The notes: generated from the letters alone by a model not told the origin. Counted from the stretch's first letter, positions 28,375 through 38,956 are shown. The stretch: DNA of 64,000 bases from Dyadobacter chenhuakuii (GCF_023821985.2 NZ_CP098805.1:806001-870000); one strand, 5' to 3'. A program made the numbers and translations.

Positions 28375-30390
28375 TTAGTCAAATAACGGCCAGTTTACGC
28401 CGAAAGAAAAGGACCTGGCCAGTCCGAGATAGGAGGGAGCAATGTAATATCCTTTTGGAAAAAGACCGAAATTACCGCCCTGGTTCAGGTATTGCATTTT
28501 GAAAAACAGCCTCACGCGCTTGATGCGCACATTCGCGAAGCCATCCACAATCACATTTTGTCCCAGTCTGTAACTGTTCTGAATGTGGAATTGCTGCGTA
28601 ATAGGCATGTAACTATCCGCCAGATAACCCGAGCGATAGCGGGCTGCCAGACCAAGCTGTATAAAAAGGACTTTGGCATACACAAAATCATAAGTAACCT
28701 CGCCGCTGGCAAACAAAGCAGGAATGCGGATCACATCCTTATTGTCATTCAAAGTGAGGAAGCCCATCGTTGTGAAATTCCATTTGTTGAGATTGATCCC
28801 CGAATTAAAACCAACCCTGAGCAACCGGAAGCCCGAATTCAGCTGCTTCGGCAATGCTAATGTATCGTAGTAAATGTAATCATTCACCTGATGGATCTGA
28901 ATCTCAGGAACGAAGGAAATCTTATCCGTTTTCAGGGGCAGGGACGCATAAATGGTCTGCACTTTGGTTGGGTCAAAATTGTTTCGCCAGTCAAAATGGT
29001 TGCTTAAATAGCGTTGCACCAGCAGGTCTGGCGCCGTTTGAATGCTTTGAAAACCAGCCTTTCCCCAACGCGTGTTCAGTTCTCCTTTTAAGCGATATTC
29101 CACATTGGCTGCCAGGTTGAGGTCGGCCTCGGCAGTCAGATAATTAGCAGAGTCTTTTAAATAGTAACCCAGCCATGCGCCGATAATGTTGTCAAATTTT
29201 AAACCGGTCCGGTACGTGGCGTAAGTCTCGCCGATCTCGTTTCCCAGCTGCGTGGTCGCCCGCATGCCATAGAAGCGTTGGCGGATATAAGCCCGGTAAT
29301 TGAAACCGGAATAAAAGCCTTTAATCCCGATTTTATTATCAAAAAGCTTGTAATAAATGTCCTGCCTGGTTTTTTCCAGATCGTATTTCGCAGCTGGGTA
29401 AACCTCCTTTTCCAACCCGCGCGTAATGTCGAGGTCGGTGTAACGGTCTATCACCGTGGAATAATCAGCTTGCTGAAATAGCTGGAACCCGTTGACGAGC
29501 CGATACTGCTGGTAAATGTGCAGTCCCTGTCTTCGCTCCCAGGAGTTGGCGTCATCGCTGATTCTGGCTGCACCGTCGTAGGAATATTTCTCAACGATGC
29601 TGTCCTCGCCAATATTTGGGATTACTCCTCCCTGTTCGCGCACTTTCTGGTTCATGTGGCGGTAATGGGCGAGGATCAGGTATTTTTTATTTTTGGAAAA
29701 AAAGCTGGTATGCGCCAGAAGCGTCCAGTTTTGTCCCAGAAATGCCCCCGAATTCAATGTATTGACAAATCCGTATTGCTTATTGGAAGTGAGCCTCCGG
29801 AAGCCAAGCCCGAAATTGAAACGGGAATGTACATTCTGCGTATAAGAAAAGCTTCCCAGCGAGGTTTTTCGAGCTCCGGAAATGAAATTAAGTTCCGTAT
29901 GCTGCGATTTGGTGTCCATATACTGGACTTCCTCAGGCTTGATCGCATAAGCGTCGTAAGCTCTGAAACCTAGTTGCGTCCCAATGTCCTCGCGCGGGGC
30001 AAAAAGCAGGTTCCGGGTGGCAGTTACGGTGTTTCCAAGATCGGTAAGCTTTCCCCACGACCGGTCCACCGGCGTCCAGCGATGAAAATTCGTTAAGCTC
30101 GTATCTACCCGGTAACGTGTTGAATCCCGGTTATTTAGAATGTCATTTTCGAAGTAATGGTGCGTTGTGCTCGGGCCGTAGATGTTCTTGGTGCTGTCGT
30201 CGAGGATCACGCCGCCCGTCTGCGATCCGCCCGTGTTGCTTGTACTTCCCTGCTGTCCCCGGGCGCCGCCGCTGCCCGTATTACCTGGCATTTGCATGCC
30301 GCCCGGCATCCTTACCTGTGCCTGGATGGTTGGAGTAAAAAAAATGAAACTGCCTAAAACCCACAGTATTATATAAAAAGCAATTCTCAT
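28375..30390 (-). CDS. Putative Bacteroidota beta-barrel porin
   Basis: 671 residues. A signal peptide (about 1-24, ending IQAQ) is followed by a Gly/Met/Ser-rich linker (MPGGMQMPGNTGSGG, 27-60). A long beta-barrel region follows, with alternating aromatic strands and a C-terminal aromatic end (FGVNWPLFD). This is the putative-porin family typical of Cytophagales. It lies 8 nt after the lpxK stop on the same strand, and an outer-membrane role fits a lipid A gene neighbour. The permeant is unknown. Confidence 0.8.
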   Translation of the reverse strand: MRIAFYIILWVLGSFIFFTPTIQAQVRMPGGMQMPGNTGSGGARGQQGSTSNTGGSQTGGVILDDSTKNIYGPSTTHHYFENDILNNRDSTRYRVDTSLTNFHRWTPVDRSWGKLTDLGNTVTATRNLLFAPREDIGTQLGFRAYDAYAIKPEEVQYMDTKSQHTELNFISGARKTSLGSFSYTQNVHSRFNFGLGFRRLTSNKQYGFVNTLNSGAFLGQNWTLLAHTSFFSKNKKYLILAHYRHMNQKVREQGGVIPNIGEDSIVEKYSYDGAARISDDANSWERRQGLHIYQQYRLVNGFQLFQQADYSTVIDRYTDLDITRGLEKEVYPAAKYDLEKTRQDIYYKLFDNKIGIKGFYSGFNYRAYIRQRFYGMRATTQLGNEIGETYATYRTGLKFDNIIGAWLGYYLKDSANYLTAEADLNLAANVEYRLKGELNTRWGKAGFQSIQTAPDLLVQRYLSNHFDWRNNFDPTKVQTIYASLPLKTDKISFVPEIQIHQVNDYIYYDTLALPKQLNSGFRLLRVGFNSGINLNKWNFTTMGFLTLNDNKDVIRIPALFASGEVTYDFVYAKVLFIQLGLAARYRSGYLADSYMPITQQFHIQNSYRLGQNVIVDGFANVRIKRVRLFFKMQYLNQGGNFGLFPKGYYIAPSYLGLARSFSFGVNWPLFD

Positions 30391-30398
30391 AGAAGCAA

Positions 30399-31451
30399 CT
30401 ATCGTTCTGCCTGAAAGAGGTGAGCGGTTTGTTTAAAAATCCATTCATGGAAGCGTCCGGTATCACTGCCGAAACTCACGGTAACAGGAATATAGGCAAA
30501 CTTTCCTGCCACGCCCAACGCTTCAACCAGGGGTTTCAACTTAACCATATCCTTTTCGGTTGTTACCACAAAAGTATCGTTTTTTAAGTTCTTAATCAGT
30601 TCTTCCACGTCTGCGGAAGTGTAATTATGATGATCCCGGAAAACAACCTCATCTGTAACGTCAAACCGGGCCCGAAGATGTGCAGAGAATGGCAAAGGAT
30701 TTGCAATGCCGGCCGCCATTTTAACTTTCTTTAACGATAATACGTCCCCTGCGTAACTTTCGGGTTGCCCGTACTCAATAAATGAAAAAAAGACGGGCGT
30801 TTCCGGGCGGCTGTATCTTTGAAGTTGCATGGTAATGTCTTTCCGTACATCATCTGCAAGCAGGGCAGGGGTTTTGGTCACGATGATGGCATCGGCCCTG
30901 CGCGCGCCGTTGCGGTTTTCACGGAGACGGCCGGCCGGAAAGGGAAGATCCTTATAAAACGGTCTCTGGAAATCATTTAAAAGCAGGTTGACATCCCGGG
31001 CAATGGCCCTGTGCTGAAACGCGTCGTCGAGGAGCAGCAGCTTTTTATCAGGATCGGATACCGCAATGGTCTCAGCACCTTTGAAGCGGTTTTCCGAAAC
31101 AGCCACAGTAACATCGGGATAAAATTTCAAAAAATACTGCATAGGCTCATCACCGATCCCGGATGGGGTTGATGCGGGATCAGCTAAAAGAAAACCACGC
31201 GTTTTCCGCCCGTAACCTCTGCTTAATATGGCTGTGGGGATTTTATTGGAAAATAACTTCGTGAGATATTCAGTTACAGGCGTTTTGCCTGTTCCTCCGA
31301 CGGTGAGATTGCCGATGGAAATAACGAATTGGGAAGGCCTTCCGGAAGAGAATAACCGGTAATCGTAACACAGATTGCGGAGGTTGGTGATCAAACCATA
31401 TACCCACGAAAACGGTGTCAATGCGATTTTTATCCAATTATGTTCTTTCAT
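30399..31451 (-). CDS. lpxK: Tetraacyldisaccharide 4'-kinase
   Basis: 350 residues from ATG 31451; the frame extends upstream without family similarity. LpxK adds the 4'-phosphate of lipid A at the inner membrane. Visible features are an N-terminal membrane-associated helix (WVYGLITNLRN), the P-loop VGGTGKTPVTEYL, ILSRGYGRKT, the Walker-B-like LLLDDAFQHR and VVTTEKDMVKL near the end. The length is typical. It shows that the cell makes lipid A in the ordinary way. Confidence 0.95.
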   Translation of the reverse strand: MKEHNWIKIALTPFSWVYGLITNLRNLCYDYRLFSSGRPSQFVISIGNLTVGGTGKTPVTEYLTKLFSNKIPTAILSRGYGRKTRGFLLADPASTPSGIGDEPMQYFLKFYPDVTVAVSENRFKGAETIAVSDPDKKLLLLDDAFQHRAIARDVNLLLNDFQRPFYKDLPFPAGRLRENRNGARRADAIIVTKTPALLADDVRKDITMQLQRYSRPETPVFFSFIEYGQPESYAGDVLSLKKVKMAAGIANPLPFSAHLRARFDVTDEVVFRDHHNYTSADVEELIKNLKNDTFVVTTEKDMVKLKPLVEALGVAGKFAYIPVTVSFGSDTGRFHEWIFKQTAHLFQAER

Positions 31452-31518
31452 AACTGGTGCATAATTACGTATTTTTTGGCTAATATTGTGCCCCGAAAAA
31501 CGCTGACACCTCAAAAAC

Positions 31519-32601
31519 ATGCCTTTAAAAATTGTGTATAAACCGTACACGCTGCATTTTCGCAATGAAGCGCGCACCTCCCGGGGGGTTCTTACACAAA
31601 AGACGTCGTGGCTGATCAAGATCACCGATTCTGAACAACCAGGCGTTGAAGGTTACGGCGAATGCGGCCCGCTGCCAGGACTGAGCGTCGACGACATGCC
31701 CGACTATGAGCAGCAACTGGCAGCCGTCTGTGATCTTTTTAACGACATGGATCTGGATGTTTTTCCTTTCAACCTCGGCATCATTCTCGATCAGGTTATT
31801 CCGCAACATTTGCCATCCGTTCGGTTTGGGATTGAAATGGCTTTGTTGGATATCATGAACGGCGGGGAAAGGGTTCAGTTCAAAAATGCCTTTTCGAGAG
31901 GTGAAAGCGGCATCCTCATGAACGGCTTGATCTGGATGGGTTCCTATGAAAATATGTCGGAGCAGGTCCAGGATAAATTGGCGCAGGGTTTTTCTACATT
32001 AAAAATGAAAGTCGGCGCGATCAACTTTGATCAGGAGTGCCGCATCCTGGAATCTATCCGCAAGCGTTTTGATAAAGAGAACATTACATTAAGAGTGGAC
32101 GCAAACGGCGCGTTCGAAGCAGATAACGTGGATGATAAGCTGAAAAGATTGGCTGAATTCGATCTGCATTCGATTGAACAGCCGGTGAAGCCGGGGCAAC
32201 ATCAGCTTATGCAGGAATTGTGCGTTTCATCGCCCATCCCCGTTGCGCTCGACGAAGAGCTGATCGGCATTTTCGATTATCGCGAGAAGTTCGCCATGCT
32301 TAAAAAGCTGATGCCTCCTTTCATCATTTTGAAACCCACATTATTAGGAGGCTTCCGGCACACAGCCGAATGGATCGAAATAGCAAACCGCCTGAACATT
32401 GGCTGGTGGATCACGTCCGCACTGGAATCCAACATTGGCCTCAGCGCGATTGCACAGTTCACAGCGTCCTATCAAAATCCGCTTCCGCAAGGGTTGGGAA
32501 CGGGCCAGCTTTACACCAACAATTTCGAGTCGCCGCTGGTTGTTCAAAACGGTTACCTTACCTACGACAAATCAGGAAGCCCAATTCAGCCCTTTTTTTA
32601 A
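31519..32601 (+). CDS. menC: o-Succinylbenzoate synthase (enolase superfamily)
   Basis: 360 residues. The enolase-superfamily catalytic set is present: the Lys pair in TLKMKVG, metal ligands in LRVDANGAF, HSIEQPV and VALDEEL, and the opposing Lys in IILKPTLLGG. This pattern, with the length and the SALESNIGLSAIAQ segment, fits MenC, which dehydrates SHCHC to o-succinylbenzoate in menaquinone synthesis. A dipeptide epimerase is the alternative. No other men genes are adjacent. Its 3' end overlaps the end of hemF by 30 nt, convergently. Confidence 0.85.
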   Translation: MPLKIVYKPYTLHFRNEARTSRGVLTQKTSWLIKITDSEQPGVEGYGECGPLPGLSVDDMPDYEQQLAAVCDLFNDMDLDVFPFNLGIILDQVIPQHLPSVRFGIEMALLDIMNGGERVQFKNAFSRGESGILMNGLIWMGSYENMSEQVQDKLAQGFSTLKMKVGAINFDQECRILESIRKRFDKENITLRVDANGAFEADNVDDKLKRLAEFDLHSIEQPVKPGQHQLMQELCVSSPIPVALDEELIGIFDYREKFAMLKKLMPPFIILKPTLLGGFRHTAEWIEIANRLNIGWWITSALESNIGLSAIAQFTASYQNPLPQGLGTGQLYTNNFESPLVVQNGYLTYDKSGSPIQPFF

Positions 32602-33489
32602 CGCCTCCAAAGTAGCAGCTTCCGGCGAGCCTGCTTCGGGCTCATGATTGTATTCCCAATTGGCCTGTGGCGGCAAGCTCATTAATATGGATTCCGTGCG
32701 CCCATTGGTTTCAAGGCCAAACTTCGTCCCGCGGTCCCAAACCAGATTGAACTCAACATAGCGGCCCCGGCGCAGAAATTGCCATTGCTTTTGCGCTTCC
32801 GTAAATGGTTCGTCGCGGTGTTTCTGCATAAGCGTCGTGTAAATAGGCGCAAACGATTCGCCGACCTCCTTTACAAAAGCAAAAAGCTCCTCTTTCGACA
32901 ACCCATTTCCATTTCCCGCATCGCCGGGTTTCAAATAGTCGAAGAAAATGCCTCCTATGCCACGGGTTTCATTTCTGTGCTGGATAAAAAAGTAATCGTC
33001 GGCCCAGGTTTTGAATTTGGGATAAAAATCAATGTGGTGCTTGTCGCAGGATTGTTTCAGATAATTGTGAAAAAAAGCTGCATCTGCTTCATTAATATAA
33101 TGTGGTGTTAAATCAATGCCTCCGCCAAACCAGCAGGTGCCGTTGCTTAACTCGAAATAGCGCACATTCATATGTATAATAGGCACGTGCGGATTATACG
33201 GGTGCATGACGATCGAAACGCCGGTGGCCGTAAAGTGGAAATCGTCGTTGTCGCCCAGGTTCATTTGCTGCCGTAGCCGGGGATGCACTTCGCCCTGCAC
33301 TTTGGAAAAGTTAACGCCGCCCTTTTCGAGCACGCTGCCATGCTGGATCAGCCGCGTTCTGCCACCGCCGCCGGAGTGGTGTTCCCACAGGTCTTCCTTG
33401 AATTTTCCTGTTCCATCCGTTTCTGCAATGGCACTGCAAATGCTGTCTTGTAATTCCTTAAAAAAACCTTCTATTTCGTCAACCTTCAT
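32572..33489 (-). CDS. hemF: Oxygen-dependent coproporphyrinogen III oxidase
   Basis: 305 residues, the normal HemF length. It oxidatively decarboxylates coproporphyrinogen III to protoporphyrinogen IX in heme synthesis. Signatures are WEHHSGGGGRTR, GVSIVMHPYNPHVPIIHMNVR, WFGGGIDLTPHY, RGIGGIFFDYL and GRYVEFNLVWDRGTKFGL. Use of the O2-dependent enzyme points to an aerobic lifestyle. It is a single gene whose tail overlaps menC. Confidence 0.97.
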   Translation of the reverse strand: MKVDEIEGFFKELQDSICSAIAETDGTGKFKEDLWEHHSGGGGRTRLIQHGSVLEKGGVNFSKVQGEVHPRLRQQMNLGDNDDFHFTATGVSIVMHPYNPHVPIIHMNVRYFELSNGTCWFGGGIDLTPHYINEADAAFFHNYLKQSCDKHHIDFYPKFKTWADDYFFIQHRNETRGIGGIFFDYLKPGDAGNGNGLSKEELFAFVKEVGESFAPIYTTLMQKHRDEPFTEAQKQWQFLRRGRYVEFNLVWDRGTKFGLETNGRTESILMSLPPQANWEYNHEPEAGSPEAATLEALKKGLNWAS

Positions 33490-33865
33490 ACGTAACCGTT
33501 ATCGTAGCGGGCAAAAATACGATAAAACTTAAAACGTCCCGAGGCGGATCCGCAAAACAGGCATGGTTTAGCATGAGAGCCATAAATGCTGTGTCGAAAT
33601 AATTAGATTAAGTAAACTTTCAGCTGGAATAGTGATAAAAATGTAAACGAAAGGTGACTTAATACCGAAAAAATGCTCACAACGTCGTTTGAAAGATAAT
33701 GTTGCTAATTCGCATCCGAATTTCTTGATATCTATGATTTTTTCTATAATTTGCCAGTAATAGCCTATTTTCCTCACAGACATTACTTTTTGCCCAGCCT
33801 GTTATGTGACAGTAGGTTACAAATACTTCTTTTTTTATTAATATTTAAACAAACCCGAACAGTTA
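33490..33865. other. Intergenic region upstream of the susC-like gene
   Basis: 376 bp between divergent hemF and susC. TATAATTTG and TACTTTTTG (about 33747 and 33785) resemble -7 elements with one extra spacer base. The only open frame (minus strand, 71 codons) has an implausible composition, and no gene is supported. Confidence 0.4.
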
Positions 33866-36800
33866 ATGAAAAAAAATCTCTACCTGACTTTCTTACTGTG
33901 TTTCTGTGTGCTGCACGTCTGGGCACAAAACCAGCTAAGCGGACGCATTACCGATGCCTCCGAAAATGTGCCATTACCCGGGGTAAGCGTTCTCTTAAAA
34001 GGAACAACAACGGGAACGACGACGGATGCTGACGGCCGTTTTACGCTTGCCACTCCCTCCAAAACAGGAACACTTGTTGTTTCCTACATCGGTTATTTCA
34101 CCCAGGAAGTCGAGATCGGAAACAGAAGCTCGATCGACATTTCCATGAGCGCCGATGTGAAATCACTCACAGAAGTTGTTGTAACGGGTTACGCCGCACA
34201 GCGTAAAAAGGACATTACCGGGGCTGTGACGGTTATCAACACCAAGGAACTGACAGCTGTGCCTTCTGCAAGCGTTACGCAAATGTTGCAGGGACGTGCG
34301 GCCGGTGTGACGGTTGGAAATGACAACTCTCCGGGTGGTGGAACAATGGTCCGTATCCGCGGATTTGGGTCTATCAATAACAACAGCCCGCTTTATGTAA
34401 TTGATGGTGTTCCCACACAAGGAACGCTTAACCAGCTGAACCCGAATGATATAGAATCCATGCAGGTGTTGAAAGATGCTTCTGCGGCTTCTATATATGG
34501 TGCCCGCGCAGCGAATGGCGTTGTGATTATCACGACCAAAAAAGGAAAACAAGGCGATCCTAGCATTACATTCGACTTCTACACTGGAACACAAAGACCT
34601 GGTAAGATGCTGGATTTGCTGAATACAAAAGAGTTAGGGCAGTATTTGTATCAGTCGGATCTGGGCGCTGGTAAAAACCCGTCTGCTACTTCGCCTTCTG
34701 TACAATATAAGTTTGATGAAAATGGCAACCAGACCATCGCGGATTACATTTATCCAAACGTGTACGGTGAATTGCCATCCAATTATACTTATACAAACGA
34801 CATTGCTGACCCGGCGCTGGGTAAAACAGCGTTCAACATTACCAAGGCCAACAAAGAGGGAACAGACTGGCAGGACGTGATCTTCGATCCGGCACCAATT
34901 TCCAACTATCAGATCGGCGCTAGCGGTGGTTCAAAATCAGCTAAATATGCGATTTCTGCTAACCATTTCAAGCAGGATGGGATTTTGAGATATACCAAAT
35001 ACAAAAGGTATTCGGTTCGGGCCAACACAGAGTTTACAAAAGGTAAAATTACTGTGGGAGAGAACCTCACATTCTCTTATGATGAAAGACAAGGAATCAC
35101 AAACAATGACGAGGGTAACCCGATCATGTTTGCCATCCGCGTTCACCCGATTATTCCGGTTTTTGACATCACAGGCGGTCCTGCTGCATTGGGCGGAACA
35201 AACCTTTCCGCATATAATGGATTTGCAGGAAGCCGCGGCAGTAACCTGGGTAATGCGCCAAACCCGCTGGCACGTCTGTATCGTGAACAGGACAACATCA
35301 CAAAAGGCACGCACGTGTTCGGAAACATGTTTGCGCAGGTGGACATTTTGCCAGGACTGGTTGCGCGCACCAGCTTCGGTTTGGAATACAATCAGACAAA
35401 CCGCTCTGAATATTTCCACCGCGACATTGAAGCAGCAGAATCCAGAAATGCAAATAGCCTTAACGTGATCAACAACCTGGACCGCTCCATCACCTGGTTC
35501 AATACATTGAATTATGCCAAAACATTTGGTGTGCACAACTTCAATTTCCTGGTGGGAACAGAAGCTGTTAAAACCTATTTCGCTGCATTCCAGGCAAGTA
35601 GAAGTGGTTTTGCATTTGATGATCTAGACTATCGTTACCTGGATGCAGGTTCGGCGTCCGGTTTGGCCAATGCAGGAGCCGGTGCTGAAAGAACTGCACT
35701 TTTCTCCCAGTTCGGAAAAATCAACTATGGTTTCAAAGAGCTTTTGCTGGCTGACTTTACATTGCGTCGCGATGGATCTTCCCGTTTCTCGGAAGCCAAC
35801 CGCTATGGTATATTCCCTGCATTCTCGGTGGGTATGCGCTTGACAGAGCTGGAATTCATGAAGCCTACCAAGAAAGTGCTGGATGACCTTAAAATTCGTT
35901 TTGGATGGGGTAAAACAGGTAACCAGCTGATCCCGAACGTTTACAATGCTTACACATTGTACGCGCCGGATCCTCAGAACAATGCTTACGATATCAACGG
36001 AACAGGAACTTCCATCGTAGGTGGATTTGACCTTGTGCAGTTTGGTAACAACAATGGTAAATGGGAAACCAACACTTCTACCAACATTGGTCTTGACGCC
36101 GTGTTGCTGAACGGTAAAATGGAATTTGTGCTCGACTTGTACAACCGTAAAACAACCGATATGTTAACGCAGATCGCCATTCCAAGAACAGCCGGAACAG
36201 GAACGATCCCGTATACCAACATTGGTGAGGTTAGCAACAAAGGTTTTGACATCGGTCTTAACTTCCGTGACAAAAAAGGAGATTTCTACTATGCAGCGGG
36301 TGTGAACTTTGGTCACTACAAAAACGAAGTGATTAAGCTGAACAATGACCCTAATGCAACAATCTTTGGTTTCTCAACGCGTCTTCCGGCCATGTCCGCT
36401 TCGAAAGCAGGTTACCCGATCGCGAGCTACTATGGTTATTTTGTGGATGGTGTAATCAAAGATCAGGCAGAAGCGGATGCAGCGCCTAAATTTGGTTCGT
36501 ATACACGTGAGGGAACATTCAAATTCCGCGATGTGAATGGCGATGGTATCATTACTGCCGCCGACCGTACGATCATCGGCAGCCCGCACCCGGATTTCAA
36601 CTATGGTGTTAACCTGAATGTTGGTTACAAAGCATTCGATTTGACGGTGTTCGGCCAGGGAGTTCAGGGTAATGAGATCTTCAACTATGTTAGATACTGG
36701 ACGGATTTCAACGTTTTCCAGGGTAACAGATCAAAAGATATGCTTTACAATTCCTGGAAAAAACCAGGTGACGACGCCAAATTGCCACGCCTTAACTCAG

Positions 36801-37102
36801 GTGATGCAACCAGCCAGCAAGTTTCATCTTACTTCCTGGAAGACGGTTCTTATTTCCGTGTGAAAAATGTTCAGCTGACTTACACTTTGCCAGCCAAATT
36901 ACTGAAAAGAGTGAAAATCGCTTCGGCGCAGGTTTATCTGCAAGGCCAGAACATGTTCACATTTACTAAATACACAGGACTTGATCCGGACATTAACCTG
37001 AGAAGATCTGGTAACAACAACGAAGACAAGCACATGGGTGTGGATGAAGGTGCTTATCCGGTTTCTAAATCATATCTGGTGGGCTTGCGTTTTGGTTTCT
37101 AA
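33866..37102 (+). CDS. SusC/RagA-family TonB-linked outer-membrane transporter
   Basis: 1078 residues. A signal peptide (1-21, ending VWAQ) precedes the carboxypeptidase-like domain (SGRITDASENVPLPGVSVLL), the TonB-box-like region LTEVVVTGYAAQRK (about 104-117), and the plug with PLYVIDGVP, IESMQVLKDASAASIYG and AANGVVIITTKKG. The barrel ends in SYLVGLRFGF, the terminal Phe of an outer-membrane protein. SusC proteins form a pedal-bin complex with a SusD lipoprotein, and the partner gene follows after 34 nt. No glycosidase or regulator is adjacent, so the substrate (glycan or peptide) cannot be assigned. Confidence 0.96.
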   Translation: MKKNLYLTFLLCFCVLHVWAQNQLSGRITDASENVPLPGVSVLLKGTTTGTTTDADGRFTLATPSKTGTLVVSYIGYFTQEVEIGNRSSIDISMSADVKSLTEVVVTGYAAQRKKDITGAVTVINTKELTAVPSASVTQMLQGRAAGVTVGNDNSPGGGTMVRIRGFGSINNNSPLYVIDGVPTQGTLNQLNPNDIESMQVLKDASAASIYGARAANGVVIITTKKGKQGDPSITFDFYTGTQRPGKMLDLLNTKELGQYLYQSDLGAGKNPSATSPSVQYKFDENGNQTIADYIYPNVYGELPSNYTYTNDIADPALGKTAFNITKANKEGTDWQDVIFDPAPISNYQIGASGGSKSAKYAISANHFKQDGILRYTKYKRYSVRANTEFTKGKITVGENLTFSYDERQGITNNDEGNPIMFAIRVHPIIPVFDITGGPAALGGTNLSAYNGFAGSRGSNLGNAPNPLARLYREQDNITKGTHVFGNMFAQVDILPGLVARTSFGLEYNQTNRSEYFHRDIEAAESRNANSLNVINNLDRSITWFNTLNYAKTFGVHNFNFLVGTEAVKTYFAAFQASRSGFAFDDLDYRYLDAGSASGLANAGAGAERTALFSQFGKINYGFKELLLADFTLRRDGSSRFSEANRYGIFPAFSVGMRLTELEFMKPTKKVLDDLKIRFGWGKTGNQLIPNVYNAYTLYAPDPQNNAYDINGTGTSIVGGFDLVQFGNNNGKWETNTSTNIGLDAVLLNGKMEFVLDLYNRKTTDMLTQIAIPRTAGTGTIPYTNIGEVSNKGFDIGLNFRDKKGDFYYAAGVNFGHYKNEVIKLNNDPNATIFGFSTRLPAMSASKAGYPIASYYGYFVDGVIKDQAEADAAPKFGSYTREGTFKFRDVNGDGIITAADRTIIGSPHPDFNYGVNLNVGYKAFDLTVFGQGVQGNEIFNYVRYWTDFNVFQGNRSKDMLYNSWKKPGDDAKLPRLNSGDATSQQVSSYFLEDGSYFRVKNVQLTYTLPAKLLKRVKIASAQVYLQGQNMFTFTKYTGLDPDINLRRSGNNNEDKHMGVDEGAYPVSKSYLVGLRFGF

Positions 37103-37136
37103 TCCTTTGACATTCACGAAATTTCATATTATTACA

Positions 37137-38900
37137 ATGAAAAAAATAACCATATTAATCGTTCTGATTGGACTGAGCTTTTCCTGCTCTGACAGCTTTT
37201 TCGATCTTAAACCGCAGGGACGGGCTTCTGTGGAGCAACTCAGTAACAAGAATGGGGTGAATGCCTTATTAATTGGCGCTTACTCGCTTGTTGACGGTGT
37301 TGGTTCCGGTAATACGGGCCGTCAGTCTACGGTTTCTAACTATGTATTCGGTGGAATTGCCAGCGATGACGCGGTGAAAGGAACCGATGCAGGTGACCAG
37401 CCGGAACAGTCCTTCATTGAGCAGTACAACTGGCTTTCGGACAACACTTATTTCCTGGGCAAATGGTGGCACCAATATGACGGTGTTGGAAGATGTAACG
37501 AAGTAATCCAGATTGCTACCAGTGATTTGGTAAAGGATATGACGGAGGCTGAAATTACTCAGGTCGTTGCAGAAGCACGTTTTTTAAGAGGTTTCTACCA
37601 TTTTGAGGCCAAGAAAATGTGGAACAAGATTCCATTTATCGACGAAACTGTATATGTGTCAGCGGATCCTAACTCAACCAAGGTCCCTAATACAGACGAT
37701 GTTTGGCCTAAAATTGAGGCTGATTTCAAATTTGCAGCGGATAATTTGCCAGCAGTTCAGGCGCAAAAAGGAAGGGCAACACAATGGGCTGCTAAATCTT
37801 TCCTCGCAAAAACGCTTTTGTTCCAAAAGAAATGGGCGGAGGCAAAAACTTTGCTGGATGATGTGGTGAAAAACTCCGGTAAAAAACTGGTTCCAAACTA
37901 TCACGACAATTACAGAACAACAGGAAACAACAACACAGAGTCTATTTTCGAAGTACAGTTCTCTGTAAACGACGGAACAAACGGTAACAATGGTAATGCA
38001 GGGGATAACCTGAACTGGCCGTATTCAGCAGGTGCACCGGGACGTGGCTGCTGCGGTTTTTACCAGGCTTCGCACAACCTTGTGAATGCATTTAAAACTG
38101 AAAATGGTTTGCCGATGATCGGCGCTGCTGCGGACGGCACTTTGGATACATACAACAAAGTGGATCTTCCAAATGACCAGGGAATCGTATCTTCCGCTGC
38201 ATTTACATTGGACAAAACAGTTCCTGTGGACCCACGTCTTGACTGGACAGTTGGCCGTCGCGGCGTTAACTTCCTGGATTGGGGCCCTATGCCGGGTTCT
38301 GCGTGGATCCGTGATCAGGTTTATGCGGGACCATTTACAGGTAAAAAATGGATGTATTACCTGTCTGAGGAAAATAGCACAACGCACTCCACAAGCAAGC
38401 GTAATGTGAACAACAACTTCCGCATGATCAAGCTTTCACACGTATTGTTGTGGCTGGCTGAATGTGAAGTTGAACTTGGAAACCTGGCCGCTGCGGAAGG
38501 TTATGTGAACCAAATCCGTCTGCGCGCAAAAACCGGTTCTGTTCAGGATGCATCAGTTACTTACAAAGTGGAGCCTTATCCGGCAGGAACATTCGCAGGC
38601 AAAGGTGCCGACTACGCCAGAAACGCAGTCCGCATGGAGCAACGCCTCGAATTCGCGATGGAAGGACACCGCTTCTTTGACCTGGTTCGCTGGGGCATTG
38701 CAGCCAAAGTGCTGAACAAATATGCAGCCGAAGAAGCGCTTCCCGGAAAAGAGCCGTCTGGCCGCACATTCAGCAAAAGAGGCTATATGACAGGCAAAAC
38801 TTTCACCGAAAAGAACAACTACTATCCGCTTCCACAGGACGAAATCCTGAACAGCCAGCTGGATGGTAAGCCTACATTAACGCAAAACCCAGGTTACTAA
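37137..38900 (+). CDS. SusD/RagB-family outer-membrane lipoprotein
   Basis: 587 residues from ATG 37137. The signal ends in lipobox LSFSC (Cys17). The SusD fold is indicated by SFFDLKPQGR at the mature N-terminus, TPR-like helical repeats (EARFLRGFYHFEAKKMW, WAAKSFLAKTLLF) and the C-terminal RMEQRLEFAMEGHRFFDLVRW and YPLPQDEI. It caps the SusC barrel and binds the substrate outside the cell. It is the second and last gene of the susCD pair and is followed by a strong terminator. Confidence 0.95.
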   Translation: MKKITILIVLIGLSFSCSDSFFDLKPQGRASVEQLSNKNGVNALLIGAYSLVDGVGSGNTGRQSTVSNYVFGGIASDDAVKGTDAGDQPEQSFIEQYNWLSDNTYFLGKWWHQYDGVGRCNEVIQIATSDLVKDMTEAEITQVVAEARFLRGFYHFEAKKMWNKIPFIDETVYVSADPNSTKVPNTDDVWPKIEADFKFAADNLPAVQAQKGRATQWAAKSFLAKTLLFQKKWAEAKTLLDDVVKNSGKKLVPNYHDNYRTTGNNNTESIFEVQFSVNDGTNGNNGNAGDNLNWPYSAGAPGRGCCGFYQASHNLVNAFKTENGLPMIGAAADGTLDTYNKVDLPNDQGIVSSAAFTLDKTVPVDPRLDWTVGRRGVNFLDWGPMPGSAWIRDQVYAGPFTGKKWMYYLSEENSTTHSTSKRNVNNNFRMIKLSHVLLWLAECEVELGNLAAAEGYVNQIRLRAKTGSVQDASVTYKVEPYPAGTFAGKGADYARNAVRMEQRLEFAMEGHRFFDLVRWGIAAKVLNKYAAEEALPGKEPSGRTFSKRGYMTGKTFTEKNNYYPLPQDEILNSQLDGKPTLTQNPGY

Positions 38901-38918
38901 GATCTGTGCATAACAAAC

Positions 38919-38956
38919 AAAAGCGAGGGCGGCCAAATGGTCGCCCTCGCTTTTTT
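38919..38956 (+). terminator. Intrinsic terminator after susD
   Basis: The stem AAAAGCGAGGGCG / CGCCCTCGCTTTT at 38919-38952 is followed by T6. The A/T symmetry makes it bidirectional, so it may also end the minus-strand PepSY-like gene. Confidence 0.9.

Noticed and set aside
30117..30376. Cys/Arg/Pro-rich plus-strand frames at the porin N-terminus
   Set aside because: They are antisense shadows of the Gly/Met/Ser-rich linker of the porin.
33568..33783. 71-codon minus-strand frame between hemF and susC
   Set aside because: No conserved motif and implausible composition, lying in a region expected to hold promoters.
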